A stretch of DNA of 64,000 nucleotides from Methanohalophilus euhalobius (GCF_900215215.1 NZ_OBDR01000001.1:186001-250000); one strand, 5' to 3'; shown: positions 29,591 through 38,495, counted from the stretch's first letter. Notes: generated by a model from the sequence alone, not told the origin. Numbers and translations are program-made.

Positions 29591-30667
29591 TTAAAGTGTT
29601 TGTTCTGCAAGTAACGTAGAGATGTCTTTTATCGCTGGTTTTGGTTCTCCTGAAACACTTTCCAGATGATACTGGCAAAAGGGACAGTAGCTTACAAGTG
29701 TCTTGCCTTCCTGAAGGTTTTCAAGGGTTAGATTTGCTATCTTACCGGAAATTTCCGGGAAATTGGGTTTGACACCTGCCGGTGCACCACAACAAACCGT
29801 ACCTTCAAACAGTTCTTTTATGGAATATCCCATAGCTGAGATCAATTGTCTGGGAACATTCTTTTCTTTCCTCATGGGACATGCATCCCTCAGAGAAACC
29901 GTACCTGTGGTCTTACGTGGCTGCAGTCTGCCTTCCCTGACAAGCTCACTGAAGAGGTCAAGAGAAAATACCACTTTGAATTCCGGTTTTTTGCCTAATT
30001 TTGCATACTCTTTCCCGATGACCTCGTAACATCCCGGACATGAGACTACCAGTTTTTTTATTCCCTGTGATTCGATGTAATCCACATATTTACGTGCATG
30101 TTCTGCAGCTTCATCCAGATGACCGTTATCAATCAGGAAAAGGCCACAGCATTTTTCCTCTTTAAGTAACATGGGTTTGATATCTGCAGCATTCAGTAAT
30201 CGGATCGTTGAGCGTGCAATCTCCGGCTGAGCAAAGGATGCCCAGCAGCCACCCATGTAAGCAATTTCTGATTTTTCAGCGATTACCAGATCATTGGTTA
30301 CCCAGTCAAAACGATGAGCATCGTCCATATGTCCCGGCACATTATTTACAAGAATGTTCTGACAGATCTTTCCGGTTTTCTCCGGTTCCCTGCCCTGCTC
30401 TGCGAGCAGTTGTCTTTCCCTCTGTATAATATCCGTGATTGGAATGTCCACAGGACAGACATCATCGCAGGCACCACAGCGTGTCGAAAGATACACATTG
30501 TTCATTTCGTCTTCTGTAAGTTCTTTTCCTGCTTCAATACGGTCAAGCAGGGATATTTTAGCCCGGGGCGTAAAAGAATCATTACCCGTAACTTTTGTAA
30601 CAGGACATACATCAAGACATTTGTTACATTCGATACATGAATCTGCAAGTTCCTGTAAATTTATCAT
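29591..30667 (-). CDS. HdrD-like Fe-S protein with two CCG domains
   Basis: A 358-residue protein with two ferredoxin-type clusters at the N-terminus (CIECNKCLDVCP, C-GACDDVCP) and two cysteine-rich CCG domains (KCCGLF...SCPGCYEV, then DACPMR..VCCGAPAG..CPFCQYHL). This is the layout of HdrD and of the GlpC/fumarate-reductase-type subunit. HdrD proper is the catalytic subunit for CoM-S-S-CoB reduction with HdrE, but no cytochrome gene adjoins and the protein is short. It is therefore probably a soluble paralogue passing electrons to an unidentified partner. There are no membrane helices. Confidence 0.8.
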   Translation of the reverse strand: MINLQELADSCIECNKCLDVCPVTKVTGNDSFTPRAKISLLDRIEAGKELTEDEMNNVYLSTRCGACDDVCPVDIPITDIIQRERQLLAEQGREPEKTGKICQNILVNNVPGHMDDAHRFDWVTNDLVIAEKSEIAYMGGCWASFAQPEIARSTIRLLNAADIKPMLLKEEKCCGLFLIDNGHLDEAAEHARKYVDYIESQGIKKLVVSCPGCYEVIGKEYAKLGKKPEFKVVFSLDLFSELVREGRLQPRKTTGTVSLRDACPMRKEKNVPRQLISAMGYSIKELFEGTVCCGAPAGVKPNFPEISGKIANLTLENLQEGKTLVSYCPFCQYHLESVSGEPKPAIKDISTLLAEQTL

Positions 30668-30779
30668 AAGCTACCTCCGAATATATTCTGTTATAAAATT
30701 ATGTTTTCGTATATTAATAAATAAGTAATTATTTGTACAAAAATAAGAAAAAATATCAGTTAATATACATCAGCCCCAG

Positions 30780-30890
30780 TTACTGATGATGTGCCTTCCT
30801 GACAGTTTCGTCACCATTGCCGTAATCTGTACAACCTATTACCAAAAATCGGCTCAACAGGATTTCAAGTACAATCATTGTCTTTTTCAC
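30780..30890 (-). CDS. Possible small lipoprotein, 36 aa
   Basis: GTG 30890 is preceded by AAGGGGGAT. The product has a basic start, a hydrophobic stretch and a lipobox-like LVIGC, followed by TDYGNGDETVRKAHHQ. This is a lipoprotein signal with a very short mature part, either a genuine tiny protein or the N-terminal stump of a lost one. No family is recognised. The rest of 30668-30972 is AT-rich non-coding DNA. Confidence 0.35.
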   Translation of the reverse strand: MKKTMIVLEILLSRFLVIGCTDYGNGDETVRKAHHQ

Positions 30891-30972
30891 ATAATCCCCC
30901 TTAATGTCCATTACAAAATAATGTGTCCTGTAGAATTATAAATATGCTGCTTAAATTTTGGCATTTAATGGG

Positions 30973-31581
30973 TCAATATTTATTCTTCAAAGATATCCAC
31001 AGGTTTTTGATCACAACCTTTCTGGAAAAAAACCGTAGTAATCCCGGCATAAATCTGTACAGCCTGATACGAAAACTTCCAGAGGCATCTATTTCTAAAA
31101 TTTCATTATTAAAACAGGGAACAATCTGATAATTACATTGAGGGCAACTGCGCTTAACTATTCCAAGAGCCGCATGTAAAAATCCACACAGAATGCCTGT
31201 ATATGCGGGATCATCAAAACCATATCTCATATCAAGAGAAAGAGAACGAAAATGGATAGCTTTTAAGATATCTGATACAAACCTGAAGAGGGGATTTTTT
31301 ATCTCAAAGAAAATAGAAGAATACGATGACAGATCATTTACAATCGTTGGATTGTATTTTACCGAACGATCTGTTTTAATTTCATCCTCTTGTTCTTCAT
31401 TTTTTTTATTGCTGGAAGGTTTGATATTTCTGGAGATTCCCAACCAGGTTATTTTCAGGTTTGTTTTGTAACTGTTTCTTTCTAATGTAAACCTGAATGT
31501 TACATCAAATGCGACAAAAAGGAATAAAATTGCCACTACCAAAAGCAGCAAAATTACAGAAAAAATAATCATAGGCCACAT
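30973..31581 (-). CDS. DUF2953 family membrane-anchored protein
   Basis: A 202-residue protein with one N-terminal hydrophobic helix (MIIFSVILLLLVVAILFLFV) and a beta-rich domain typical of DUF2953: VAFDVTFRFTLERN, then YGFDDPAYTGILCGFLHAAL near residue 120, and PCFNNEILEIDASGSFRIRL. A basic/acidic linker with many Lys and Glu lies near residue 60. It is followed on the same strand order by the GerW-family gene just upstream (31624-32031). The same two families are paired in Bacillus (ytfI-ytfJ), so a shared cell-envelope-related role is likely but undefined. Confidence 0.78.
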   Translation of the reverse strand: MWPMIIFSVILLLLVVAILFLFVAFDVTFRFTLERNSYKTNLKITWLGISRNIKPSSNKKNEEQEDEIKTDRSVKYNPTIVNDLSSYSSIFFEIKNPLFRFVSDILKAIHFRSLSLDMRYGFDDPAYTGILCGFLHAALGIVKRSCPQCNYQIVPCFNNEILEIDASGSFRIRLYRFMPGLLRFFSRKVVIKNLWISLKNKY

Positions 31582-31623
31582 AGACCCGGATACTTAAATT
31601 GCCCGTCTCCTAACGGAAACAGG

Positions 31624-32031
31624 TTAGTCTTTTTCCTCATTATCTGACTCGTCTTTTACTTCTTCAGGTCTGTCAGAGGCATGCTTATTCCCTTTCATTC
31701 CTTTGAATTTCCCGATTAGTTCCGGAACTGCTTCAATGACCTTATCAATATCGCCTTTGCCGGATACACGCAACAACTTTACGTCTTCTTCAGATATAAC
31801 AAGAAATGCAACAGGATCTATTTTTGCACCTGCACCGCCGCCGCCACCAAAGCTCGATTCGGTTGCACTTTTCTTACCTTCACCGCCACCGCTACCAAAA
31901 CCAAAGGATACTTTGCTGATGGGTATGATAGTTTTTCCACCTGCTTCCATAGCTTCCCCTACAACGGTTTTAGTGCTGACCAGTCTCTCAAGTTCCTCAG
32001 AGACCTCTTTCATTACATCTTCTACTCCCAT
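31624..32031 (-). CDS. GerW/YtfJ family protein
   Basis: A 135-residue protein starting MGVEDVMKEVSEELERLVST, with the family core VVGEAMEAGGKTIIPISKVS, a glycine-rich segment FGFGSGGGEG and FGGGGGAGAKIDPVAFLVI. GerW (YtfJ) is needed for spore germination in Bacillus, but homologues in methanogens cannot have that role. AGGGAG precedes the ATG at a good spacing. The acidic tail (EVKDESDNEEKD) fits a halotolerant cytoplasm. It is probably co-transcribed with the DUF2953 gene. Confidence 0.85.
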   Translation of the reverse strand: MGVEDVMKEVSEELERLVSTKTVVGEAMEAGGKTIIPISKVSFGFGSGGGEGKKSATESSFGGGGGAGAKIDPVAFLVISEEDVKLLRVSGKGDIDKVIEAVPELIGKFKGMKGNKHASDRPEEVKDESDNEEKD

Positions 32032-32145
32032 ATTGACACTCCCTGATATTCGATAGTTTTTGATATAATAAGATGGGTACTGTTACTTAAAAAGATAATC
32101 CAGCATTTTCTGGAGGTGAAAAACTTATAGTTACATGTTAAACAG

Positions 32146-32183
32146 AAGTATGTGATAAAACTTAAGTATATAAACACATACTT
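32146..32183. promoter_or_regulatory. Inverted repeat in the flavoprotein promoter
   Basis: AAGTATGTG (32146-32154) and CACATACTT (32175-32183) are perfect 9-bp inverted arms. A further AAGTATATAAAC at 32164-32175 looks like the TATA box between them. This lies 65-100 bases ahead of the flavoprotein ATG and could be an operator for a dimeric regulator. Confidence 0.45.
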
Positions 32184-32248
32184 ACACATCATATTATGTT
32201 TCTAAAAGAAATTGAAAATAATTATTAAAGCCAGATGGATGTGGAACA

Positions 32249-32806
32249 ATGAAAGTTGTAGGTTTTGTAGGAAGCCCACGTAAAGATGGGAATACAGATG
32301 TACTTGTACAGCAAGTTCTTGACGGTGCCTCTGAGAACGGTGCAGATGTCAGGAAATTCAACATCAATGCGATGGATTTTACGGGATGTCAGGCATGCGG
32401 CTACTGTAAAGTCCATGAAAGATGCAAACTCGATGATGATATGGAAAAAGCTCTGGATGCAATCATTGATGCTGATGGTATTGTTTTTGGCTCACCCATT
32501 TATTTCGGCCAATTTACCGGACAGGCACGCTCATTCATAGACAGGTTATATTCCCTGATTAATCCGGATTTCTCTCCGCGTATCAATGCCGGTAAAAAAC
32601 TTGTATTGGTGGGTTCCCAGGGGTTCCCCGAAAAGAATCAGTACAAACCGGTATTTGAAGAATTGGGAGGGCTGATGAACCAGTTTTTCGGAATGGAAAT
32701 CAAGAATACATTGCTTGGTACCGGATACTATGAGCCCGGAGCAGTCAAAGATAACACTGAATTAATGGATGAGGCAAAAACTGCCGGAAAAGAATTGCTC
32801 GACTGA
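32249..32806 (+). CDS. Flavodoxin-fold NAD(P)H/iron-sulfur flavoprotein-like oxidoreductase
   Basis: A 185-residue FMN-binding protein. The phosphate loop is GSPRKDGNTDVLVQQVL at residues 9-25. A cysteine cluster, CQACGYCKVHERC (about residues 48-60), resembles the Fe-S site of archaeal iron-sulfur flavoproteins. FGSPIYFGQFTGQARSFIDR binds the flavin ring. Such proteins act in electron transfer and oxidative stress in methanogens. It is monocistronic with an AT-rich promoter bearing an inverted repeat. Confidence 0.85.
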   Translation: MKVVGFVGSPRKDGNTDVLVQQVLDGASENGADVRKFNINAMDFTGCQACGYCKVHERCKLDDDMEKALDAIIDADGIVFGSPIYFGQFTGQARSFIDRLYSLINPDFSPRINAGKKLVLVGSQGFPEKNQYKPVFEELGGLMNQFFGMEIKNTLLGTGYYEPGAVKDNTELMDEAKTAGKELLD

Positions 32807-32858
32807 TTACCAACATTCCTGCCTGTGTATTTTCATATCACAGGCATAAATTTACTTC

Positions 32859-33422
32859 TTACTTACGGAAAACACCGGTATAATGTGGCCATCTGAAATA
32901 CTCCCCATGCCTGCCGGAAAGTTCTGAAAGACCTGCTTTTTTCATGTGTTCTACAATTTCTACAGGGGACATACCATGATCATGCTTGGTTGGCTCCCTG
33001 ATGTAGACAAGACCGGTTCCCTTAAGTTTGCCTGCAAGGGAGTTTAATATTTCCTGTCTGTCCTTTTCCTCAATATCATGGAGGACAAAATGAATGAAAA
33101 CGGAATCAAAATAATTATCAGGCAGATCTGCATCTTCGATCTTTTCACAGATAAACTCAACGTTGGAAAAGTCCTTCATCCGTTTTTTTGCTTTCTCCAG
33201 CCAGAAAGCAGAGGTGTCAATGCAAACCAGATTGCCGCTGTCTGAAAGGGCGTTTGCTATATGCTTTGAAACAGCGCCTCCTCCGCATCCAAAATCCAGA
33301 ATATTTTCATCACCTTTCAACTGTAGACCCTGAATATATTGCTTATAGCGGAAACTTCCCAGACGGTTCCAGAGCACTTCCATTCGCAACTTTTCAAAAA
33401 AGCCAGGGTTATCAAAGCTCAT
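32859..33422 (-). CDS. Class I SAM-dependent methyltransferase
   Basis: A 187-residue methyltransferase. The SAM motif I is ILDFGCGGGAVSKHIA (about residue 38), the acidic ribose-binding residue is in LVCIDTSAFWLEKA, and motif IV is FDSVFIHFVLHDIEE. The C-terminal part REPTKHDHGMSPVEIVEHMKK completes the fold. Its substrate cannot be deduced and neighbours give no hint. It is convergent with the flavoprotein gene. Confidence 0.85.
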   Translation of the reverse strand: MSFDNPGFFEKLRMEVLWNRLGSFRYKQYIQGLQLKGDENILDFGCGGGAVSKHIANALSDSGNLVCIDTSAFWLEKAKKRMKDFSNVEFICEKIEDADLPDNYFDSVFIHFVLHDIEEKDRQEILNSLAGKLKGTGLVYIREPTKHDHGMSPVEIVEHMKKAGLSELSGRHGEYFRWPHYTGVFRK

Positions 33423-33528
33423 GTAATATAATCAATAATCTATTTCATTAGTTTTTCGCCAAATCCCAAACATTGCAATATAATTTTCTTTGATATCAGC
33501 AACGGTAATATACATAAGTCTTTGAACC

Positions 33529-34077
33529 ATGTGTATATCCATGCCAGCAAGAATACATGAAATCATAGAATCCAAAAGGCTTATCATAAGGCCGCTGGAG
33601 GAGAAAGATTTTACTGGTTTTCACAGGTTTATTTCAAATGATAAAGCTACAAAATATTTTTTCTTCAGCCAAAAACCTGCATCCTATAAAGATACTCGCA
33701 GGTTTTTCCGTAAAACAATGAAAAACTACGATGAACCAGATCAGGTCTATGCCTATACTGTTGCAAAAAAGAGCAGTGATGAATTTGTCGGTTCTGTTGG
33801 AATGCTTCCTGACCCGGATAAGGGAGCTTAGCAGGTTTACTGGTCCATTTTACCAAAGCACTGGAACCGGGGATTTGCAACCGAGGCTATCCAAATATTC
33901 TTGCATCACGCTTGCCGCAAACTGGATTGCAAGCAGTTCATCGCTTTTTCGCATGAGGATAACATTGCTTCCAGGAAAGTTGCTAAAAAAATCGGTATGA
34001 AAAATGAAGGACCTACAAAGGTAAAAGGGGTTAAACATAGACCCCTGCGCTATACACTGGACAATTGTCAATATTGA
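33529..34077 (+). CDS. GNAT acetyltransferase (RimJ/RimL type) with one in-frame TAG
   Basis: The frame is 183 codons with stop, broken only by TAG at codon 101 (33829-33831). Upstream are ESKRLIIRPLEEKDFTGFHR and EFVGSVGMLPDPDKGA. Downstream, with no shift, are VYWSILPKHWNRGFATEAIQ (acetyl-CoA-binding region), HEDNIASRKVAKKIGMK and the end RYTLDNCQY. The family needs both halves, since the RGFATEA motif lies after the TAG. Termination at TAG would leave an inactive stub, so pyrrolysine read-through or a very recent mutation must be considered. An upstream ATATAC box suggests its own promoter. Confidence 0.78.
33829..33831 (+). other. In-frame amber codon in the GNAT gene (candidate pyrrolysine)
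   Basis: TAG stands between DPDKGA and QVYWSIL, in the loop and strand where homologues usually read a hydrophobic or polar residue before the YW motif. Coding continues in the same frame for 81 codons. Confidence 0.58.
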
Positions 34078-34139
34078 ATATGGACATTCAATCGACCAAT
34101 TTCAATTAAAAGAACTGATTAAAAATCGATTCAAAAAAG

Positions 34140-34424
34140 TTAAGCAGGATTTTGTTTTGTAGACAGGCGATTTAAATCGGCGATTAATTTTTTAGTGTCC
34201 ACATTCTGCTTGTTTGCGATCTGGCATATTTCATCATATAATAGAATAAGTTCCATTTCGTATTCCGATTCTCCCTTGACTCTGGACCAATAATCCAAAA
34301 ATATATCCCTCTCAAATTCGACAAAATTACCAGCTATTTTTAAGAAAATTGCCAGTGGATTTGTTTCTACAATCTTCCCAACTTTGCCAGTTTCATTATT
34401 CTTATAAAATTCCCCATGTCTCAT
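34140..34424 (-). CDS. Hypothetical protein, 94 aa
   Basis: Not recognised. It starts MRHGEFYKNNETGKVGKIVE, continues with a hydrophobic core LAIFLKIAGNFVEFERDIFL and ends with a helical, charged region (CQIANKQNVDTKKLIADLNR). ATG 34424 is preceded by an AGGTGAAT-like site (34427-34435). There is no motif or neighbour that suggests a function. Confidence 0.55.
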   Translation of the reverse strand: MRHGEFYKNNETGKVGKIVETNPLAIFLKIAGNFVEFERDIFLDYWSRVKGESEYEMELILLYDEICQIANKQNVDTKKLIADLNRLSTKQNPA

Positions 34425-34477
34425 CTGTTATTCACCTCCAATTCCAACTACATATTTGATTTTCTAATTTATTAAGC

Positions 34478-34590
34478 ATAGCGACAGGTTTGGACTTCGG
34501 GGCTTGTATTTTCAATTTTTATATCTTTGACCTTAAGATTAATTGCTTCACTGACCCTTAACGGTGGGGTGTACATCAACAGAGCCGACA
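34478..34590 (-). pseudogene. Tyrosine recombinase (integrase) fragment
   Basis: Read on the minus strand the segment encodes SALLMYTPPLRVSEAINLK and VKDIKIENTSPEV, which is the box I region of XerC/D-like phage integrases (LLYTGLRVSEL.NL...DI), with the catalytic Arg in LRVSE. Both ends are lost, so it is a relic of an integrated element. It sits in a 677-base stretch (34425-35101) without intact genes. Confidence 0.65.
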
Positions 34591-34849
34591 TTTTATAATC
34601 TCAAACAAATTAACTTTTAATCTGCAAAAAAATATTAAAAGAACAGGTTGGGGCATTCAATAATAAAAATGTAATAACTCATAGTAAAAAATATGTGGGT
34701 ATAAATAAAAATAAAAGGAATGTATGTGATTTATTCCAGAATGAAAATCTGATACTCCCATTAAATCTATGATTTAATAATCTGTCAAATGATTACTTAA
34801 ACTTTATCGATATAGCTATGCCTGTAGCTGAAGATCTAATCTTTCAATT

Positions 34850-34930
34850 ATCTATGGGTCGGAAGGCGCATGGCTCCAAAACCGATTATTGAAAGTTCAT
34901 CCCCGTTCTTTGGCTTTTCCTGTATAACAT
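34850..34930 (-). pseudogene. N-terminal fragment of an aldo/keto reductase
   Basis: From ATG 34930 on the minus strand, a one-base deletion after MLYRK interrupts a sequence that then reads PKNGDELSIIGFGAMRLP. It matches the start of the intact reductase at 37245-38447 (PKNTDELSILGFGCMRL). It ends in a stop about 27 codons in. A TetR-type operator copy (35028-35041) lies about 100 bases upstream, as for the intact gene, so promoter and gene start were duplicated together. Confidence 0.68.
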
Positions 34931-35027
34931 TAAACTCCTCCCGCATTTTTGAATTATTAGCTTGATTCTCATTAATCTTTGATTGAATCCTTCTTTTTAA
35001 GACAAATCAATCTGTTACCTTTATGCC

Positions 35028-35041
35028 TGATTGAGTAATCA
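35028..35041. promoter_or_regulatory. TetR-type operator copy upstream of the reductase fragment
   Basis: TGATTG-AG-TAATCA has 6-bp arms with one mismatch. It fits the consensus TGAYTRNNYARTCA seen at four other positions near the TetR gene. It probably lost its function along with the truncated gene beside it. Confidence 0.5.
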
Positions 35042-35101
35042 CTCAAAAGTAATTGGGTAATCAAATTCATTGGTTTTTATTAACGAAGCTTTTTGGAAAT
35101 A

Positions 35102-36292
35102 TCAAGAGAAGAGCTTTCTTGCTGCCTCCTCTGCCCATTTTATAACTTCCTTTACAGGGATACCACTTGTTTTAGCAATTACTTTACAATCCTCGAACTC
35201 AGCAGAGATATTGAGCAGGACACCTTCTGAATCCCTGGCAATCTTCACCGCGGTTTCATAGATTTCCCCTTCAATTTCAAATTTAAGTGACTCTATCCTT
35301 CTGTCAGCCATTAACCTATGCCGGGTTGGTATTACCCGTACTCCTAGGGACCCAGTCTCGATAATGATCTTCCGTGCGAGTTTTGCAGTATCCTCAGGCT
35401 TTGCAATGACCTTGATAATATGGGCTGGGCGGCCTTTTTTCATTGTTGCCGGAACGATTGCAACATCCCTTGCTCCCATAGCAAGCAATTCCTCGAACAG
35501 GTTACCCAACACTTCTCCGCTTACATCGTCAGCATTTGTCTCAAGTACTTCTATCATATCCGGGACCAGGCCGGAATACAGCTCAGAAATCACTCCCTGG
35601 AGCACGTTTGGTCCTCTAAGCTCGGCATCTCCAGCTCCATACCCTGTTGAAATTACCCTGCCCTGGGGAAAAGTCTCCACAGGTCTTGCAAAGTGAGAAA
35701 GGATCGCAGCTCCTGTGGGAGTCAGAAGTTCTTTTTGCTCATTCCCACCTCTGAAATAGAGTTTTCCTTTCCTGAGCACCTCAAGTGTAGCCGGAGCTGG
35801 TACAGGCAGGGTCCCGTGTGCGCATTCTATTGTACCGCTTCCCACATTGATAGGAGTGCAGTAAACAGAATCACATCCAAGAGAATGAATAGCTGCCGAA
35901 GACCCGATGACATCTACAAGTGCATCACTCTGGCCTACCTCATGGAAATGAAGTTTCTCAAGATCATCTACTCTATGAATCAAGCTTTCAGCTTCTGCCA
36001 TCTTTAAAAAGATATCAAGGGCACTTGCCTCCACCCTGGGAGGCAGTTTTGCCTCCTTTATCGTGTCTAAAAGTTCTGGATATGTGCGTGAATGTTCTCT
36101 TTCAGGTACATTGATCTTGACATCAATAGCTTTTATTCCTTTTTTCACTACTTCCCTTATATCCACAGAAACAGGAGCAGAGGCTTCTATAAGTTCTTTT
36201 AGGGCTTGCCTGTCAGCTCCGAGGTCCAGAGTACATCCAAGGATCATATCTCCAGCGGCTCCGGAAAAAGGATTGAATATTAGTGATCTCAT
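35102..36292 (-). CDS. larC: Nickel-pincer cofactor biosynthesis protein LarC
   Basis: A 396-residue protein of the LarC family (TIGR00299), the CTP-dependent enzyme that inserts nickel into the pyridinium bis-thiocarboxylic mononucleotide cofactor. Family features are the N-terminal NPFSGAAGDMILGCTLDLGA, a metal-binding HFHEVGQSDALVDVIGS near residue 115, HGTLPVPAPATLEVL and ETNADDVSGEVLGNLFEELL. It is full length and follows larB by five bases. LarE and the user enzyme LarA are not visible here, so the cofactor's client in this organism is unknown. Confidence 0.9.
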   Translation of the reverse strand: MRSLIFNPFSGAAGDMILGCTLDLGADRQALKELIEASAPVSVDIREVVKKGIKAIDVKINVPEREHSRTYPELLDTIKEAKLPPRVEASALDIFLKMAEAESLIHRVDDLEKLHFHEVGQSDALVDVIGSSAAIHSLGCDSVYCTPINVGSGTIECAHGTLPVPAPATLEVLRKGKLYFRGGNEQKELLTPTGAAILSHFARPVETFPQGRVISTGYGAGDAELRGPNVLQGVISELYSGLVPDMIEVLETNADDVSGEVLGNLFEELLAMGARDVAIVPATMKKGRPAHIIKVIAKPEDTAKLARKIIIETGSLGVRVIPTRHRLMADRRIESLKFEIEGEIYETAVKIARDSEGVLLNISAEFEDCKVIAKTSGIPVKEVIKWAEEAARKLFS

Positions 36293-36297
36293 AATTT

Positions 36298-37089
36298 TTA
36301 TTCCTGTTCTTGTTTACATCCTGCTCCTGCGGATGCGATCATGTTCGCTATCCTCGCCGCATATGCTCCTGCAACAAAACCTGCATCGATATTTACGACT
36401 GCAAGTGTGGAACAGGACTGGAGCATTGACATCAGAGCAGCTTCTCCTTTGCCACCTGCACCATATCCTGTGGAAACAGGAAGACCTATCACAGGCACAT
36501 CAACAAGTCCTGAAACTATTGTGGGAAGTGTGCCTTCCCTTCCGGCTGCAACTACTATAGCCCCAGGATACTTCGATTTCAAATTCTGAAGTTCGGGAAC
36601 TAACCTGTGGATTCCTGCAACCCCTACATCGTATACGGTAACAGTTTCACATCCCATCTCAGAAGCCACAACCTTTGCCTCTTCTGCGGCTGGAATATCT
36701 GCCGTGCCTGCGGAAATGATACCTACAACTCCACCGGTTGCGGGTGCATGAGTGCCATCATGGACCACAACCGTACGGGATCGGCTGTTCCATTCAAACT
36801 CATCTTCGCGGAATGCCGCCCTCAGGGCTTCAAAATGTTTTTCAGATACACGAGTGATAAGGGCTCGCTTGCTCTGTGAAACCATGACCCTTGCAATTTC
36901 CACAACATCATCAGGCTCTTTACAATCGGCAAGAACAGCCTCGACAACTCCCGTTCTGCATTTCCTGTGAGAATCAATTTTTGCTATATCCGAGTAGGAT
37001 ACAAAACCAAGACCACGTGCATGCTGTTCCGCAGTCTCAATATCTATTTTTCCATCTTTGACATCTTTGAAGAGATCTGTGAGTTCCAT
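36298..37089 (-). CDS. larB: Nickel-pincer cofactor biosynthesis protein LarB
   Basis: A 263-residue protein of the LarB family, which carboxylates and hydrolyses nicotinic acid adenine dinucleotide, the first cofactor step. The C-terminal half resembles AIR carboxylase PurE: VGIISAGTADIPAAEEA, VYDVGVAGIHRL, VVAAGREGTLPTIVSGL and PVSTGYGAGGKGEAALMSML. The N-terminal region is the LarB extension, with conserved HRKCRTGVVEAVLADCK. It is the first gene of a larB-larC operon transcribed leftwards. Confidence 0.92.
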   Translation of the reverse strand: MELTDLFKDVKDGKIDIETAEQHARGLGFVSYSDIAKIDSHRKCRTGVVEAVLADCKEPDDVVEIARVMVSQSKRALITRVSEKHFEALRAAFREDEFEWNSRSRTVVVHDGTHAPATGGVVGIISAGTADIPAAEEAKVVASEMGCETVTVYDVGVAGIHRLVPELQNLKSKYPGAIVVAAGREGTLPTIVSGLVDVPVIGLPVSTGYGAGGKGEAALMSMLQSCSTLAVVNIDAGFVAGAYAARIANMIASAGAGCKQEQE

Positions 37090-37244
37090 GTGATAACCCC
37101 TTTACTAAAAAAAATAATAATTCAAAGTTCACGAAATAATGAATAAATAAAAACGGAATATTGTCTGGTATTTCAGTAAAGAACCTGAAACAATATTCCT
37201 TGTTGTATTTTTGTGGCAGATAATTTATGCTGTTTTACACATGC

Positions 37245-38447
37245 TTAAACATCTCCATTAAACATCTCCTTTGCCATGGCAATCCTCTGCTCAAGATCGG
37301 ACCCTTCAAGTTCGCTAACTACGGAATCAAGAATATTTGGTATGTCAATATGCTGTGGGCATTTATCAAGACATTGTCCACACTGGATACAAAGGGATGC
37401 AAAACCGCCTCTACCTGCACCAACAGCACCGCCTAAACGTGCAGCATACATAAGTCTTACTGTTTCGGGATCATCCTCCAGGTAAAGGTTGTTGTACAGA
37501 TCAAAACAAACTGGAATATTCACACCTGACGGGCAAGGCATGCAATATTGACAACCGGTACATTCTACCTTCATCAATTCACGGTATTTATTTTCCACTC
37601 TTTTCACAAGTTGTAGTTCTTCTTCTGTAAGTGAATTTGGATGTGCTTCTCCTGCAACCCTGAGATTCTCTTCAATATGGGCTTCTTCGTTCATACCGGA
37701 AAGAACCACAGTAACTTCCGGATGGTTCCATACCCAGCGAAGAGCCCATTCAGCAGGTGATCTTTTCTTTGGTGCCTCATTCCATATTTCTTCCACATCT
37801 TGTGGTACAGTTTTTGTAAGGGTTCCTCCACGAAGAGGTTCCATTACTATAACACCAAGATTTTTAGAAGCTGCATATTTCAGACCCTCTTTACCTGCCT
37901 GGTTCATTTCATCCAGATAGTTGTACTGGATCTGGCAGAAGTCCCAGTTATAAGCATCTACTATGCGATTGAAATCCTTTGATGCTCCGTGAAAAGAAAA
38001 ACCTGCATTTATAATGCGACCATCAGCTTTGGCTTTGTCAAGGAAATCAGCTACACCTAATTTTTCAATACTGTCCCACAGGTCACCAACAAGAGAATGT
38101 AAGAGATAATAGTCAATATGATCGGTGTTCAGTTTCTCAAGCTGGGCATTCAGGTACTTATCCATATCCTCTCTCGTTTCTATAAGGAATGAAGGGAGCT
38201 TTGTTGCGATTTTCACTTTTTCGCGGTATCCGTCAGCAAGAGCACGACCCAGGAATGGCTCGCTTGCTCCCATGTGGTATGGCCATGCAGTATCAACATA
38301 GTTCACTCCCTGATCGATCGCATAGCGCAGCTGCTTAGTTGCCCTTTCTTCATCTATACTACCGTCTTCTTTTGAAGCGAGGCGCATGCATCCGAATCCA
38401 AGAATTGAAAGCTCGTCTGTGTTCTTTGGCATTTTTCTGTATAACAT
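37245..38447 (-). CDS. Aldo/keto reductase with C-terminal ferredoxin domain
   Basis: A 400-residue TIM-barrel reductase fused to a dicluster Fe-S domain. The AKR part has SILGFGCMRL, NYVDTAWPYHMGASE (catalytic Asp and Tyr), DHIDYYLLHS and IVMEPLRGGTL. The C-terminal part has CTGCQYCMPCPSGVNIP and CIQCGQCLDKCPQHIDIP. Such AKRs are common in methanogens and probably use ferredoxin or NADPH for small carbonyls. The promoter carries two copies of the palindromic TetR operator, so it is likely in the TetR regulon. A truncated paralogue lies at 34850. Confidence 0.88.
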   Translation of the reverse strand: MLYRKMPKNTDELSILGFGCMRLASKEDGSIDEERATKQLRYAIDQGVNYVDTAWPYHMGASEPFLGRALADGYREKVKIATKLPSFLIETREDMDKYLNAQLEKLNTDHIDYYLLHSLVGDLWDSIEKLGVADFLDKAKADGRIINAGFSFHGASKDFNRIVDAYNWDFCQIQYNYLDEMNQAGKEGLKYAASKNLGVIVMEPLRGGTLTKTVPQDVEEIWNEAPKKRSPAEWALRWVWNHPEVTVVLSGMNEEAHIEENLRVAGEAHPNSLTEEELQLVKRVENKYRELMKVECTGCQYCMPCPSGVNIPVCFDLYNNLYLEDDPETVRLMYAARLGGAVGAGRGGFASLCIQCGQCLDKCPQHIDIPNILDSVVSELEGSDLEQRIAMAKEMFNGDV

Positions 38448-38495
38448 TCTAGTTCTCCTTAGGTTTTGAATTGCACAAGATAATAAAACTGCGGG

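Noticed and set aside
29591-30667. True HdrD of the membrane heterodisulfide reductase
   Set aside because: No hdrE cytochrome gene adjoins and the protein is shorter than typical HdrD, so I call it HdrD-like only.
36298-37089. PurE (AIR carboxylase) for purine synthesis
   Set aside because: The PurE-like half is preceded by the LarB-specific N-terminal domain and followed by larC, so LarB fits better.
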